A DNA stretch of 64,000 nt from Flavobacteriales bacterium UBA6051 (GTDB lineage Bacteria > Bacteroidota > Bacteroidia > Flavobacteriales_D > Crocinitomicaceae): NCBI GenBank assembly GCA_002427735.1, contig DIYP01000003.1, positions 62,001 to 126,000 on the forward strand. Direction: 5' to 3'. The position numbers and the translations under genes were made by a program. Below, in pieces: positions 53,907-61,504 of the stretch (the stretch's first letter is position 1; each line of letters begins with the position of its first letter). The notes under the pieces were generated by a model. That model was given only the letters and a program-made list of their open reading frames with translations, did no database searches and was not told the origin of the DNA.

Positions 53907-54638
53907 TTACACTTTCTGTAAATACATCAAAAATTCTTGGTTACCATCACCGCCAAGAATGGGCGAAGTTATATGGTTGACATAGGATAAGTTGTTCAGC
54001 GCAGCATGTTTCTTAATGTCTTCTAAAACTTGAGGATACAACTTTTTGTCTTTTACAATACCTCCTTTTCCCACATGTTTTTTCCCGACTTCGAATTGAG
54101 GTTTTACGAGAGCTATTACAAATCCACCAGGTTCAATAAAAGCGTGGATAAAAGGAAAGATTTTAGCTAACGAGATAAAGGAAACATCAATAACGCATCC
54201 GTTAATTGGATCGGTAATAAGTTTGGGAGTTAACTCTCTGACATGTGTTTTCTCCAAATTTACAATGCGCGCATCTTCTTTAAGGGAAGCGTGAAGTTGA
54301 TCTCTACCAACATCTACACAAAAAACCTTTTTTGCCTCTTTCTTAAGTAGGACTTCAGAAAAACCACCGGTAGAGGCACCAATGTCGAGAAATGTCTGAT
54401 CTTTCACTGTAGGCTGCCAAGTATTTATCGCTTCCAATAGTTTGACTGCGCCACGTGAAACCCATGGAAGTTCTTCGGCTAGCATTTCGATCTCACAATC
54501 AATGGGGAAACGCTTACCTGTCTTTGTAACTAGTTTTCCATTCACTTTAACACCCGTTTCACGAATAATTTTCTCGGCACGAACTCGAGTGCTTACCAGT
54601 TTTCGTTGAATCAAGAGTTTATCAAGGCGCTCTTCCAT
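53907..54638 (-). CDS. tlyA: TlyA-family S4/FtsJ rRNA 2'-O-methyltransferase
   Basis: 243 residues from the ATG at 54638, where the family begins (MEERLDKLLIQRKLVSTR); the longer frame adds 38 residues without similarity. N-terminal S4 RNA-binding domain and a Rossmann-type methyltransferase with LDIGASTGGFSEVLL and FVIALVKPQFEVGKKHVGKG. TlyA methylates 2'-O of cytidines in 16S and 23S rRNA in known cases. The old name hemolysin reflects a side activity. A -7-like CATCTTTG lies 4 bases before the ATG. Confidence 0.92.
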   Translation of the reverse strand: MEERLDKLLIQRKLVSTRVRAEKIIRETGVKVNGKLVTKTGKRFPIDCEIEMLAEELPWVSRGAVKLLEAINTWQPTVKDQTFLDIGASTGGFSEVLLKKEAKKVFCVDVGRDQLHASLKEDARIVNLEKTHVRELTPKLITDPINGCVIDVSFISLAKIFPFIHAFIEPGGFVIALVKPQFEVGKKHVGKGGIVKDKKLYPQVLEDIKKHAALNNLSYVNHITSPILGGDGNQEFLMYLQKV

Positions 54639-54734
54639 ATTACAAAGATGAGTATTTCTTCGGCGGCCAACAAGATAGGGGCTAAATGATTTGATTTCAA
54701 CCTTGCCTTTTTGCTTTTGGATGCTTTTCCGTAG

Positions 54735-54742
54735 TATATTTG
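54735..54742 (+). promoter_or_regulatory. -7 promoter element of the PTPS-folE-Bax inhibitor operon
   Basis: TATATTTG, exact TAnnTTTG, with TTG at 54711-54713 upstream (21-base spacing). The box covers the TTG at 54740 that opens the longest frame, so translation must begin downstream. Confidence 0.65.
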
Positions 54743-54757
54743 CACAAAACATTGAAG

Positions 54758-55189
54758 TTGAAAACAGTATACATCACACGTAGGGAAACCTTCAATGCCG
54801 CACATAAACTGTACCGAGAGGATTGGTCAGAAGAAAAGAACTGGGAAGTTTTTGGAAAGTGCAGCAATGCCAATTGGCACGGTCATAATTTCACAATTTT
54901 TGTTACCGTTAAGGGAGTTCCCAATCCAGACACAGGATTTGTCATTAATTTAAAAGACCTTAGTAGTATTATTAAAGATGAGGTTGTTGAACCTTTGGAT
55001 CATAAGAATTTGAATTTGGATGTTCCCTTTTTGAAGGGGTTGTTGGCATCCACAGAGAATATTGTCATTCAAGTTTGGGACAGGTTGAAAGGTCCAATAG
55101 AAGAAGCTGGAGGAGAATTGGTGAAAATCAAACTTGTAGAAACGGAAAACAATTTTGTTGAATATTTTGGTGGAAATGAACCGTTCTAA
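54758..55189 (+). CDS. 6-pyruvoyl-tetrahydropterin synthase family protein (copy 2)
   Basis: 143 residues from the TTG at 54758, a start that gives MKTVYITRRETFNAAH and aligns with copy 1; TTG at 54752 is also possible. Zinc histidines in FNAAHKL and WHGHNF, catalytic block LDHKNLNLD, and end block VETENNFVEYFGG. The spacing is again Cys-x5-HGH (GKCSNANWHGH), the animal PTPS type. It is followed 14 bases later by folE, which makes its substrate, so pterin synthesis in one operon is likely. A natural reading is a BH4-like pterin; queuosine is the alternative. Confidence 0.87.
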   Translation: MKTVYITRRETFNAAHKLYREDWSEEKNWEVFGKCSNANWHGHNFTIFVTVKGVPNPDTGFVINLKDLSSIIKDEVVEPLDHKNLNLDVPFLKGLLASTENIVIQVWDRLKGPIEEAGGELVKIKLVETENNFVEYFGGNEPF

Positions 55190-55203
55190 TTGGGCTTAAA
55201 AAG

Positions 55204-55797
55204 ATGGAAGAGAAGATTATATATGACGATAAACTGACCGAGTCACTTTCTGGGCATTTTAAGTCTGTTATTGATGGTATCGGAGAAGATGTGAACCGTG
55301 AAGGCTTATTGAAAACTCCAGAGCGTGTGGCAAAGGCCATGCAGTTTTTGACCAAAGGCTATTCGGAAGATCCAGATGCGATCATCGAACAGGCTATTTT
55401 TCATGAAGCCTACTCTGAAATGGTGATCGTAAAAGATATTGAGGTTTATTCACTATGTGAACACCATATGCTTCCCTTTTTTGGCAAGGCGCATGTGGCT
55501 TATATTCCAAATGGAAAAATTGTTGGTTTGAGCAAGATTCCACGTGTTGTAGATGCTTATTCGCGAAGACTTCAAGTGCAAGAACGTTTGACGATTGAAA
55601 TTCGCGATTGTATCGAGCGTACATTGGCTCCTCAAGGAGTCGCAGTCGTTATTGAAGCAGCGCACATGTGTATGCAAATGCGTGGTGTTCAAAAGCAAAA
55701 CTCGACAACGACTTCAAGTGCCTTTACTGGATTGTTTTTATCTAATCAAGCGACGAGAAAAGAATTTATTAATTTAATACAAGCAAAATTACACTAA
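55204..55797 (+). CDS. folE: GTP cyclohydrolase I
   Basis: 197 residues. Converts GTP to 7,8-dihydroneopterin triphosphate, the entry to folate and pterin pathways. Zinc-binding CEHHMLPFFGKAHVAYIP, and AAHMCMQMRGVQKQNSTTTS with the catalytic His region, and GLSKIPRVVDAYSRRLQVQE. Second gene of the PTPS-folE operon. Confidence 0.97.
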   Translation: MEEKIIYDDKLTESLSGHFKSVIDGIGEDVNREGLLKTPERVAKAMQFLTKGYSEDPDAIIEQAIFHEAYSEMVIVKDIEVYSLCEHHMLPFFGKAHVAYIPNGKIVGLSKIPRVVDAYSRRLQVQERLTIEIRDCIERTLAPQGVAVVIEAAHMCMQMRGVQKQNSTTTSSAFTGLFLSNQATRKEFINLIQAKLH

Positions 55798-55798
55798 G

Positions 55799-56524
55799 AT
55801 GAACGAGTTATTTTCACAGCAAAGTGGTGAGTATTCAAAAGAAATTACACGAGATTTTTTCAAGAGCGTTTATGCATATATGTTTGGTGCATTGGCGATT
55901 TCAGGTATGATAGCTTATATGGCCGGAACTCCTGAGTTTTTTGCAGAATACTTTATTAAGACAGATGCAGCCGGAGTGCCGTCCTTGAGCCCATTGTATT
56001 ACATTGTGGTGTTCGCACCAGTGGGTCTTGCCTTGTTAATTCAAATGGGATATAGAAGACTATCTTTCGGTGTATTGCTCTTTTTGTACATGCTGTATTC
56101 AGTATTAATTGGACTCAGTTTAAGTTCTATAATGCTTGTCTATTCTGGACAAGATATAGCGGTGACATTCTTCGTAGCGGCAGGAGCATTTGGAGGGATG
56201 GCTATTTTGGGGTACACAACGAAAACAGACCTTACCAAGTTTGGCAGCCTATTGTATATGGCTTTCATAGGGATTTTTATTGCCAGTATTGTCAACTTCT
56301 TTGTAGGAAGTGAGATGATCAGCTTCTGGGTTTCTGTAATCGGTGTTTTCGTATTTACAGGATTGACAGCTTATTACATGCAGATGTTAAAGGGAGCCTC
56401 TCAGGATACTTCTTTGACAGGAATTGAGCGTAATAAGTTAGCCCTTGTTGGTGGGTTGATTCTCTACATCACCTTTATCAACTTATTCTTGATGCTTCTT
56501 CGCTTGTTAGGAGGAAGAGAGTAG
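55799..56524 (+). CDS. Bax inhibitor-1/YccA family membrane protein
   Basis: 241 residues, seven transmembrane helices. The family stretch is FFKSVYAYMFGALAISGMIA at the front, with AYYMQMLKGASQDT and ALVGGLILYITFINLFLMLL at the end. These proteins (YbhL/YetJ-like) are proposed to leak Ca2+ or protons, or to interact with membrane proteases. It follows folE by 1 base and so is in the PTPS-folE operon, though no metabolic link is known. Confidence 0.88.
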   Translation: MNELFSQQSGEYSKEITRDFFKSVYAYMFGALAISGMIAYMAGTPEFFAEYFIKTDAAGVPSLSPLYYIVVFAPVGLALLIQMGYRRLSFGVLLFLYMLYSVLIGLSLSSIMLVYSGQDIAVTFFVAAGAFGGMAILGYTTKTDLTKFGSLLYMAFIGIFIASIVNFFVGSEMISFWVSVIGVFVFTGLTAYYMQMLKGASQDTSLTGIERNKLALVGGLILYITFINLFLMLLRLLGGRE

Positions 56525-56529
56525 ATAAA

Positions 56530-58098
56530 TCAGGAACTTCCTGTTCTACGATAGCGTTCCTGAAATTGCTCAGAGTTCGTGAGGAAGATTTCCCAATCGC
56601 GCGCTTGTTTTTCATTCATTACGTGAGGGAATTTACTTTGCGCTCCAAAGCGATCTTTGATAAGCATGAATTCATAGAATTTTTCTACTGGAAGTATTTT
56701 CACTTTCGGCGCTTTTAGCATGTATTTTCGCACACTTGCGTAATCATCATTGATCTTGCACAGCTGATCATTTAGTACAGCAGCAAAGTGGTTGCTATTG
56801 ATACGCTGATTTGCACCGATGTACCAATTGTGCCGGTCGAAACTTCGTGAGGAATAAACGCAGAATTCTTCTACTGATACGTTAAGTATTTTTGCTGTTT
56901 CTTCAATGCCTTTAACAAGGTTAGCCTCTGATAAATGCTCTCCACAGCTATTCATGGCATGCGATAACCGGCCAACGATGCGAATGTTGATTGAAGTGTT
57001 ATCTGTGAACTCAACAACATCACCAAGGTTATAGCGCCAAAGTCCTGAACAAGTAGAGATAATCATAGCATATGGCGTGTTAGGCTGCACTTGATCAAGT
57101 GTCAAGGTTGGAATTTCGTAGTAATCGTGGTTGCGCAATTGATCGAAGTAACGTTCCTCTACAAACTCGTAGAATACACCTTCTTTTAATAGAAGTTCAA
57201 GTGTGTCAGCTTGCATATCTCGTTGGTAACCAAAGTATCCTTCGCTCGCTAAAAAAGTGTTTTGATAAACTACGGATTTGCCAAATAACTTATCTAATTT
57301 CTCCTTATATGGCTCTACGAATACACCGCCGTGCAGGTAAAGTTCTAAGTTCGGCCAAATTTCATGAACACTCTTGAGTTTGTAGCGTTCTACGATGCGT
57401 TCTAAAAGTAATAATACCCAAGAAGGAATGCCTGAAATGACACCGATGTTCCACTTAGGAGCCTTTTCTACAATCCGGTTTATTTTTTCATTCCAGTTTT
57501 CAATTTGCGCAATTTTCTTGCCTGGCTTGGAAAAAGGAGAAAAAGCGAGTGACTTGTTTTTGGCAAGTATTCCACTGAGATCACCTTCGTAATGATTTGC
57601 GCCGTATTTCGTGAGTTTGGTTGAGCCTCCAAGAATAAGAAATTTTGTCTGATAAAAAGATCCTGGTAGGTTGAGCTTATTGAGCTGAATTATTTGGTTG
57701 TATGTTGTTTTTTGAAATTGTCTGATCATATCCGTCGAGACAGGAATCCGTTTGCTGGAAGCACTCGTTGTTCCGGAGGATAAGGCATAATATTTTATTT
57801 TTCCAGGCCAGATAATATCTGCTGCTCCATCCAACGACTGCTTCAGCCATTGTTCGTAGAAGCTTTCATAGTTGGTTACTGGAACATGTTCTTTAAAAAA
57901 TGCCAGAGGAGAATCACTTATAACTGCTTCATCAAACTTGTGTATTAGGCCAAAGTATGTCATTTTAGCCCGCTCCATTAACTTCATTAAGGTGGCTTGT
58001 TGAATGGCAGCGTGAACCTCTTTCGTCTGAAGGTGAACAGTGGTTTTTTTATAACGGTAACGAGTAGTTTCTTTCAGGATGTTTCCTATCAACTCCAT
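56530..58098 (-). CDS. GH3-family acyl-adenylating enzyme (copy 1)
   Basis: 522 residues. GH3 fold of the ANL superfamily, related to plant auxin-amido synthetases. Motif I ALSSGTTSASSKRIPVS, motif II TFLASEGYFGYQRD (the Tyr/Ala-Ser-Glu block), and motif III GLWRYNLGDVVEFTDN. All ATP/AMP-contact residues look intact, so it should adenylate a carboxylate and transfer it to an amine or thiol. Substrate unknown in bacteria. Divergent from copy 2 (58482-60002) with a micro-ORF between. A near-consensus -7 box (TAATCTTG) lies about 20 bases upstream. Ends 5 bases from the Bax-inhibitor stop. Confidence 0.87.
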   Translation of the reverse strand: MELIGNILKETTRYRYKKTTVHLQTKEVHAAIQQATLMKLMERAKMTYFGLIHKFDEAVISDSPLAFFKEHVPVTNYESFYEQWLKQSLDGAADIIWPGKIKYYALSSGTTSASSKRIPVSTDMIRQFQKTTYNQIIQLNKLNLPGSFYQTKFLILGGSTKLTKYGANHYEGDLSGILAKNKSLAFSPFSKPGKKIAQIENWNEKINRIVEKAPKWNIGVISGIPSWVLLLLERIVERYKLKSVHEIWPNLELYLHGGVFVEPYKEKLDKLFGKSVVYQNTFLASEGYFGYQRDMQADTLELLLKEGVFYEFVEERYFDQLRNHDYYEIPTLTLDQVQPNTPYAMIISTCSGLWRYNLGDVVEFTDNTSINIRIVGRLSHAMNSCGEHLSEANLVKGIEETAKILNVSVEEFCVYSSRSFDRHNWYIGANQRINSNHFAAVLNDQLCKINDDYASVRKYMLKAPKVKILPVEKFYEFMLIKDRFGAQSKFPHVMNEKQARDWEIFLTNSEQFQERYRRTGSS

Positions 58099-58226
58099 AG
58101 TGGATTTTTTACACTACAAGATTATACCTTTATCATTTCGTGTCTATTACACACGTGTTAAGCTTTGTCAGTGTTTTGTTAAGTCCTTATTACGCAGCGA
58201 ATCCTCCAAAATATGTTTTGAGATAT

Positions 58227-58252
58227 TTTGATTAATTCTGGATTTAATCAAA
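58227..58252. promoter_or_regulatory. Palindromic operator-like site
   Basis: Inverted repeat TTTGATTAA (58227-58235) and TTAATCAAA (58244-58252), 9-base perfect arms with an 8-base spacer. It lies 20 bases before the -7 box at 58273-58280, so its right half sits at the -33 region. Such placement suits a dimeric repressor or activator, but no regulator is encoded beside it. Confidence 0.45.
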
Positions 58253-58272
58253 TTTCACTGCTGTTTTTTTTC

Positions 58273-58280
58273 TAACTTTG
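58273..58280 (+). promoter_or_regulatory. -7 promoter element of the microprotein gene
   Basis: TAACTTTG, exact TAnnTTTG, 16 bases before the ATG at 58297. It gives a leader of about 10 bases. A -33 TTG is not obvious and may be replaced by the palindrome. Confidence 0.65.
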
Positions 58281-58296
58281 AAAAAAACAAAAGACC

Positions 58297-58395
58297 ATGG
58301 GTGATAATTATTTTGAAAAATCAACGGTAGCGTTAGGAACAATTGTGACAATTATTTTGTTGGGTGTTTTAGCGACTATTGTTGCTTTCGGTTAA
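58297..58395 (+). CDS. 32-residue single-pass membrane microprotein
   Basis: ATG to TAA, 32 residues: a charged N-terminus (MGDNYFEKS) then one hydrophobic helix of about 23 residues (VALGTIVTIILLGVLATIVA) and a short end. No family recognised. Support for being real: an exact promoter box 16 bases upstream with a short A-rich leader, a complete small frame with a fitting helix, and its place between two divergent GH3 genes. Of the type that modulates a larger membrane enzyme or transporter. It is followed by 86 bases with no clear terminator before GH3 copy 2, so it may be the first gene of that transcript. Confidence 0.55.
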   Translation: MGDNYFEKSTVALGTIVTIILLGVLATIVAFG

Positions 58396-58481
58396 TCAAC
58401 CGAATCAATACGATTTATTATCCTGTCTGTCTGTTTGACTGATGGGATTTTTTTTGCCCAAAACTTAAATAACTAACCCCT

Positions 58482-60002
58482 ATGCCATTCAATTCAATTT
58501 TTGCTTGGATGATGAAAAAGCGTATCCATCAAATAGAGCTTTTTCAGAAATATCCGCATGAAGTGCAACAGGAGTTATTTGAGAGTTTTGTCCAGAAGGG
58601 TGCTAAAACAGAATATGGGAAATCGGTTGGACTCGACACTGTAAATTCTTACGAGGATTTCAAAAAAATCCCAATACAAACGTATGAAGACATAAAGCCA
58701 TGGATTGATCGATTAATGGCTGGTGAACAAGGTCTGCTTTGGCCTACGGAAACGAAATGGTTTGCGAAATCTTCCGGTACAACGAGCCGAAGCAAGTTAA
58801 TTCCCGTTACCAAAGAGTCTTTGGAAGATTGCCACTATAAGGGAGGCAAGGATTTGCTGGCAATGTATTACAATAATCACCCGAACCGGAAGCTTTACAA
58901 TGGAAAGCATCTGATTATAGGTGGGAGTGCCCAGATAAATCACCTTTCTGCGGATTCATATTTCGGCGATTTGTCTGCGATTATCGTGAAGAACCTTCCA
59001 TGGTGGGCCGAAATTCGCAGAACACCATCCAAGGAAATTGCGTTGATGAGTGAATGGCAGTCGAAAATTGAACGGATGGCTCGTTCTACGATGGAGGAGG
59101 ATGTGTACATCATTGCAGGAGTTCCAAGCTGGACGATGGTATTGGCCAATAAAGTCTTGGAACTATCCGGTAAATCAAACCTCAAAGAAGTTTGGCCAAA
59201 TCTTGAATTGTTCATGCATGGAGGGGTGAATTTCGAACCGTACCGTGAACAATTCAAAAAATTAATTCCTGATCCGAAAATGAATTACGTGGAAACCTAC
59301 AATGCGTCCGAAGGTTTTTTCGGGATTCAAGATCAGGTAGATAGTGATGAAATGCTACTTATGCTGGATTATGGAACATTTTACGAGTTTATTCCAATGG
59401 ACAAGTATGATGGAGTTCACTCAACGGAAATTGTATCGATTGCTGATGTGGAATTGAATAAGAACTATGCGGTAGTTATAACTACAAATGGCGGACTTTG
59501 GCGATACATTCTGGGTGATACCATTCGTTTTACATCACGCACGCCATACAGATTTAAGATTACAGGAAGAACAAAGAGTTTCATCAATACTTTCGGCGAA
59601 GAGTTGATTGTAGAAAATGCCGAAATAGCTGTCGCTGAGGCATGCAAACGGACTTCGGCGCAAATCAGAGAATTTACGGCGGGTCCCGTATTTATGAAGG
59701 ATGAGCATACTGGCGCCCATCAGTGGGTCTTTGAGTTTGTGCAATATCCGGATGACCTCAGTCGTTTTGAGCATGTGCTGGATGAAAAACTTCGTGAGAT
59801 TAACTCGGATTATGATGCTAAGCGTTATCACGATCTTATTTTAGATAAACCAGTCATGACAGTTGTTGGTGCTGGAGCGTTCGATGCTTGGTTGAGAGCC
59901 AATGATAAGTTAGGAGGGCAGAACAAAATTCCACGCTTATCAAATAATCGTAGGGTTCTGGAACAGATATTGCAAATCGCTGAGGAAGAAATATCGATAT
60001 GA
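58482..60002 (+). CDS. GH3-family acyl-adenylating enzyme (copy 2)
   Basis: 506 residues. Motif I KSSGTTSRSKLIPV, motif II YNASEGFFGIQDQ, motif III GLWRYILGDTIRFTSR, and the C-terminal RTKSFINTFGEELIVENAE. Clearly paralogous with copy 1 but divergent across the acceptor region, so likely a different substrate. Starts 86 bases after the microprotein gene; its stop overlaps the next ATG by 4 bases. It and the secreted protein after it are surely translated together. Confidence 0.88.
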   Translation: MPFNSIFAWMMKKRIHQIELFQKYPHEVQQELFESFVQKGAKTEYGKSVGLDTVNSYEDFKKIPIQTYEDIKPWIDRLMAGEQGLLWPTETKWFAKSSGTTSRSKLIPVTKESLEDCHYKGGKDLLAMYYNNHPNRKLYNGKHLIIGGSAQINHLSADSYFGDLSAIIVKNLPWWAEIRRTPSKEIALMSEWQSKIERMARSTMEEDVYIIAGVPSWTMVLANKVLELSGKSNLKEVWPNLELFMHGGVNFEPYREQFKKLIPDPKMNYVETYNASEGFFGIQDQVDSDEMLLMLDYGTFYEFIPMDKYDGVHSTEIVSIADVELNKNYAVVITTNGGLWRYILGDTIRFTSRTPYRFKITGRTKSFINTFGEELIVENAEIAVAEACKRTSAQIREFTAGPVFMKDEHTGAHQWVFEFVQYPDDLSRFEHVLDEKLREINSDYDAKRYHDLILDKPVMTVVGAGAFDAWLRANDKLGGQNKIPRLSNNRRVLEQILQIAEEEISI

Positions 60003-60820
60003 AATTCTTAAGCACTATATGGATCGTTTTTTTTCTGTTCTCTGCGAATGCTCAAAGTGACTCGCTGAAGCATTCCTGGGTCGAGAAGGCCAGCTATGAT
60101 ATTGGCGCGAATGAAGTATGGTCCGTTGATGTTTTAGAAAACGTTTATGTTTCCAGAAATGGATCAATTGAAAAGTTTGATTCGGCCGGTGTTATGAAAT
60201 TTACGCAGAGTATTAAATCACTGGGTCGCATGACACAAATGCTTCCTGTGAATACCATGAAGCTCGTTCATTTTTCCGAAGAGCAGCAAACAATTTGCTA
60301 CCTGGACAATACGCTTTCGCCTTTGGACGATTGTATTGACTTGGCTGAGGAAGGAATCATTAACGGGGCAATGGTCGCAGCTTCGAATCAGCCGAATAAA
60401 TTATGGGTTGTGGATGACTTGAACTCCAGACTATTACTGTTGCCGCTAAACAATTCGGGTCAGGCACAGGAACTCACTAATGTCGCAGGAATTCTAGACT
60501 TGGGCAGAATTCATCAAATATTGGAGAGAAACAATCAGCTTTTGCTACTCGACAGAGAAAAAGGAGTGTATATGTTTGACCTCTATGGTTCTCTGATTGA
60601 GTTTATTGCAATGAAAAGTATTCAACAATTGGATGCAAATCAGCAGATGTTATTCACATTAAAGGAAAATGAACTCTCTATCAGAGCGTTTAAAACAGGA
60701 GATGTATTTGCGGTGAAACTTCCAATTGGCGGGGTATACGAAATGGCTTACAGGAACAAAAATTTCTATTTCAGGACGGCCACGCATGTTCATAAATTCG
60801 CCCTGCAATTCTCGAAATAA
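59999..60820 (+). CDS. Secreted beta-propeller-like protein
   Basis: 273 residues with signal peptide (LSTIWIVFFLFSANAQ). Repeating short strands suggest a propeller: NVYVSRNGSIEKFDSAGVMK, KLWVVDDLNSRLLLLPL, QLLLLDREKGVYMFDLYG and KNFYFRTATHVHKFAL. No catalytic motif. I do not recognise a family. Its ATG lies inside the last codons of GH3 copy 2 (overlap of 4), so co-translation is likely. Might bind or present the GH3 product at the envelope; speculative. Confidence 0.7.
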   Translation: MKFLSTIWIVFFLFSANAQSDSLKHSWVEKASYDIGANEVWSVDVLENVYVSRNGSIEKFDSAGVMKFTQSIKSLGRMTQMLPVNTMKLVHFSEEQQTICYLDNTLSPLDDCIDLAEEGIINGAMVAASNQPNKLWVVDDLNSRLLLLPLNNSGQAQELTNVAGILDLGRIHQILERNNQLLLLDREKGVYMFDLYGSLIEFIAMKSIQQLDANQQMLFTLKENELSIRAFKTGDVFAVKLPIGGVYEMAYRNKNFYFRTATHVHKFALQFSK

Positions 60821-60875
60821 ACCTTGGTTCTTCTGGCAAAGTTTGTAATTTAGTCAGTCCAAAAAAAGAGGTAAA

Positions 60876-61490
60876 ATGCATATCGCGATAGCAGGAAATA
60901 TTGGATCAGGAAAAACAACATTGACAACAATGCTAGCCAAACATTTTGGTTGGGAAACACATTTTGAAGATGTTGAACAGAATCCTTACCTCAATGATTT
61001 CTATGAAGATATGCAGCGGTGGTCATTTAATCTTCAAATCTATTATTTGAACAGCCGTTTTACGCAAATTCAAGAAATCCAGAAAACAGAGAAAACAGTA
61101 ATTCAGGATAGAACCATTTACGAAGATGCGTTCATTTTTGCTCCAAACCTTCATTCAATGGGGCTCATGACTACACGAGATTTTGAAAATTATTTCTCGC
61201 TCTTCAACCTGATGGACTCATTTGTTTCTTCACCTGACTTGTTGATTTATTTACGTGCAAGTGTGCCAACATTGGTGAATCAAATCCAACGCAGAGGGCG
61301 TGATTACGAAGAGAGTATTCGTTTGGACTACTTGAAACGCTTGAATGAGCGTTATGAAGCTTGGATTTCAACATATGACAAAGGGAAGCTTTTAGTCATT
61401 GATGTTGACAATAATAATTTCCCGGAAAATCAGGAGGACCTCGGGAAGATTATCAATGCTATTGATGCCGAGATTAACGGCTTATTCTAA
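60876..61490 (+). CDS. Deoxynucleoside kinase
   Basis: 204 residues. Phosphorylates deoxynucleosides (dA/dG or dC type). P-loop AGNIGSGKTTLTTMLAKHFG, VIQDRTIYEDAFIFA (ERS/DRS motif), and RGRDYEESIRLDYLKRLNER, the arginine lid. About 55 bases after the secreted protein. An AG-rich string precedes the ATG but Bacteroidota rarely use it as a ribosome site. Confidence 0.92.
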   Translation: MHIAIAGNIGSGKTTLTTMLAKHFGWETHFEDVEQNPYLNDFYEDMQRWSFNLQIYYLNSRFTQIQEIQKTEKTVIQDRTIYEDAFIFAPNLHSMGLMTTRDFENYFSLFNLMDSFVSSPDLLIYLRASVPTLVNQIQRRGRDYEESIRLDYLKRLNERYEAWISTYDKGKLLVIDVDNNNFPENQEDLGKIINAIDAEINGLF

Positions 61491-61504
61491 ATTAAAATTC
61501 TGAC

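Noticed and set aside
60864..60878. AG-rich string before the deoxynucleoside kinase ATG as a ribosome site
   Set aside because: Bacteroidota seldom use Shine-Dalgarno pairing and other genes here lack it.
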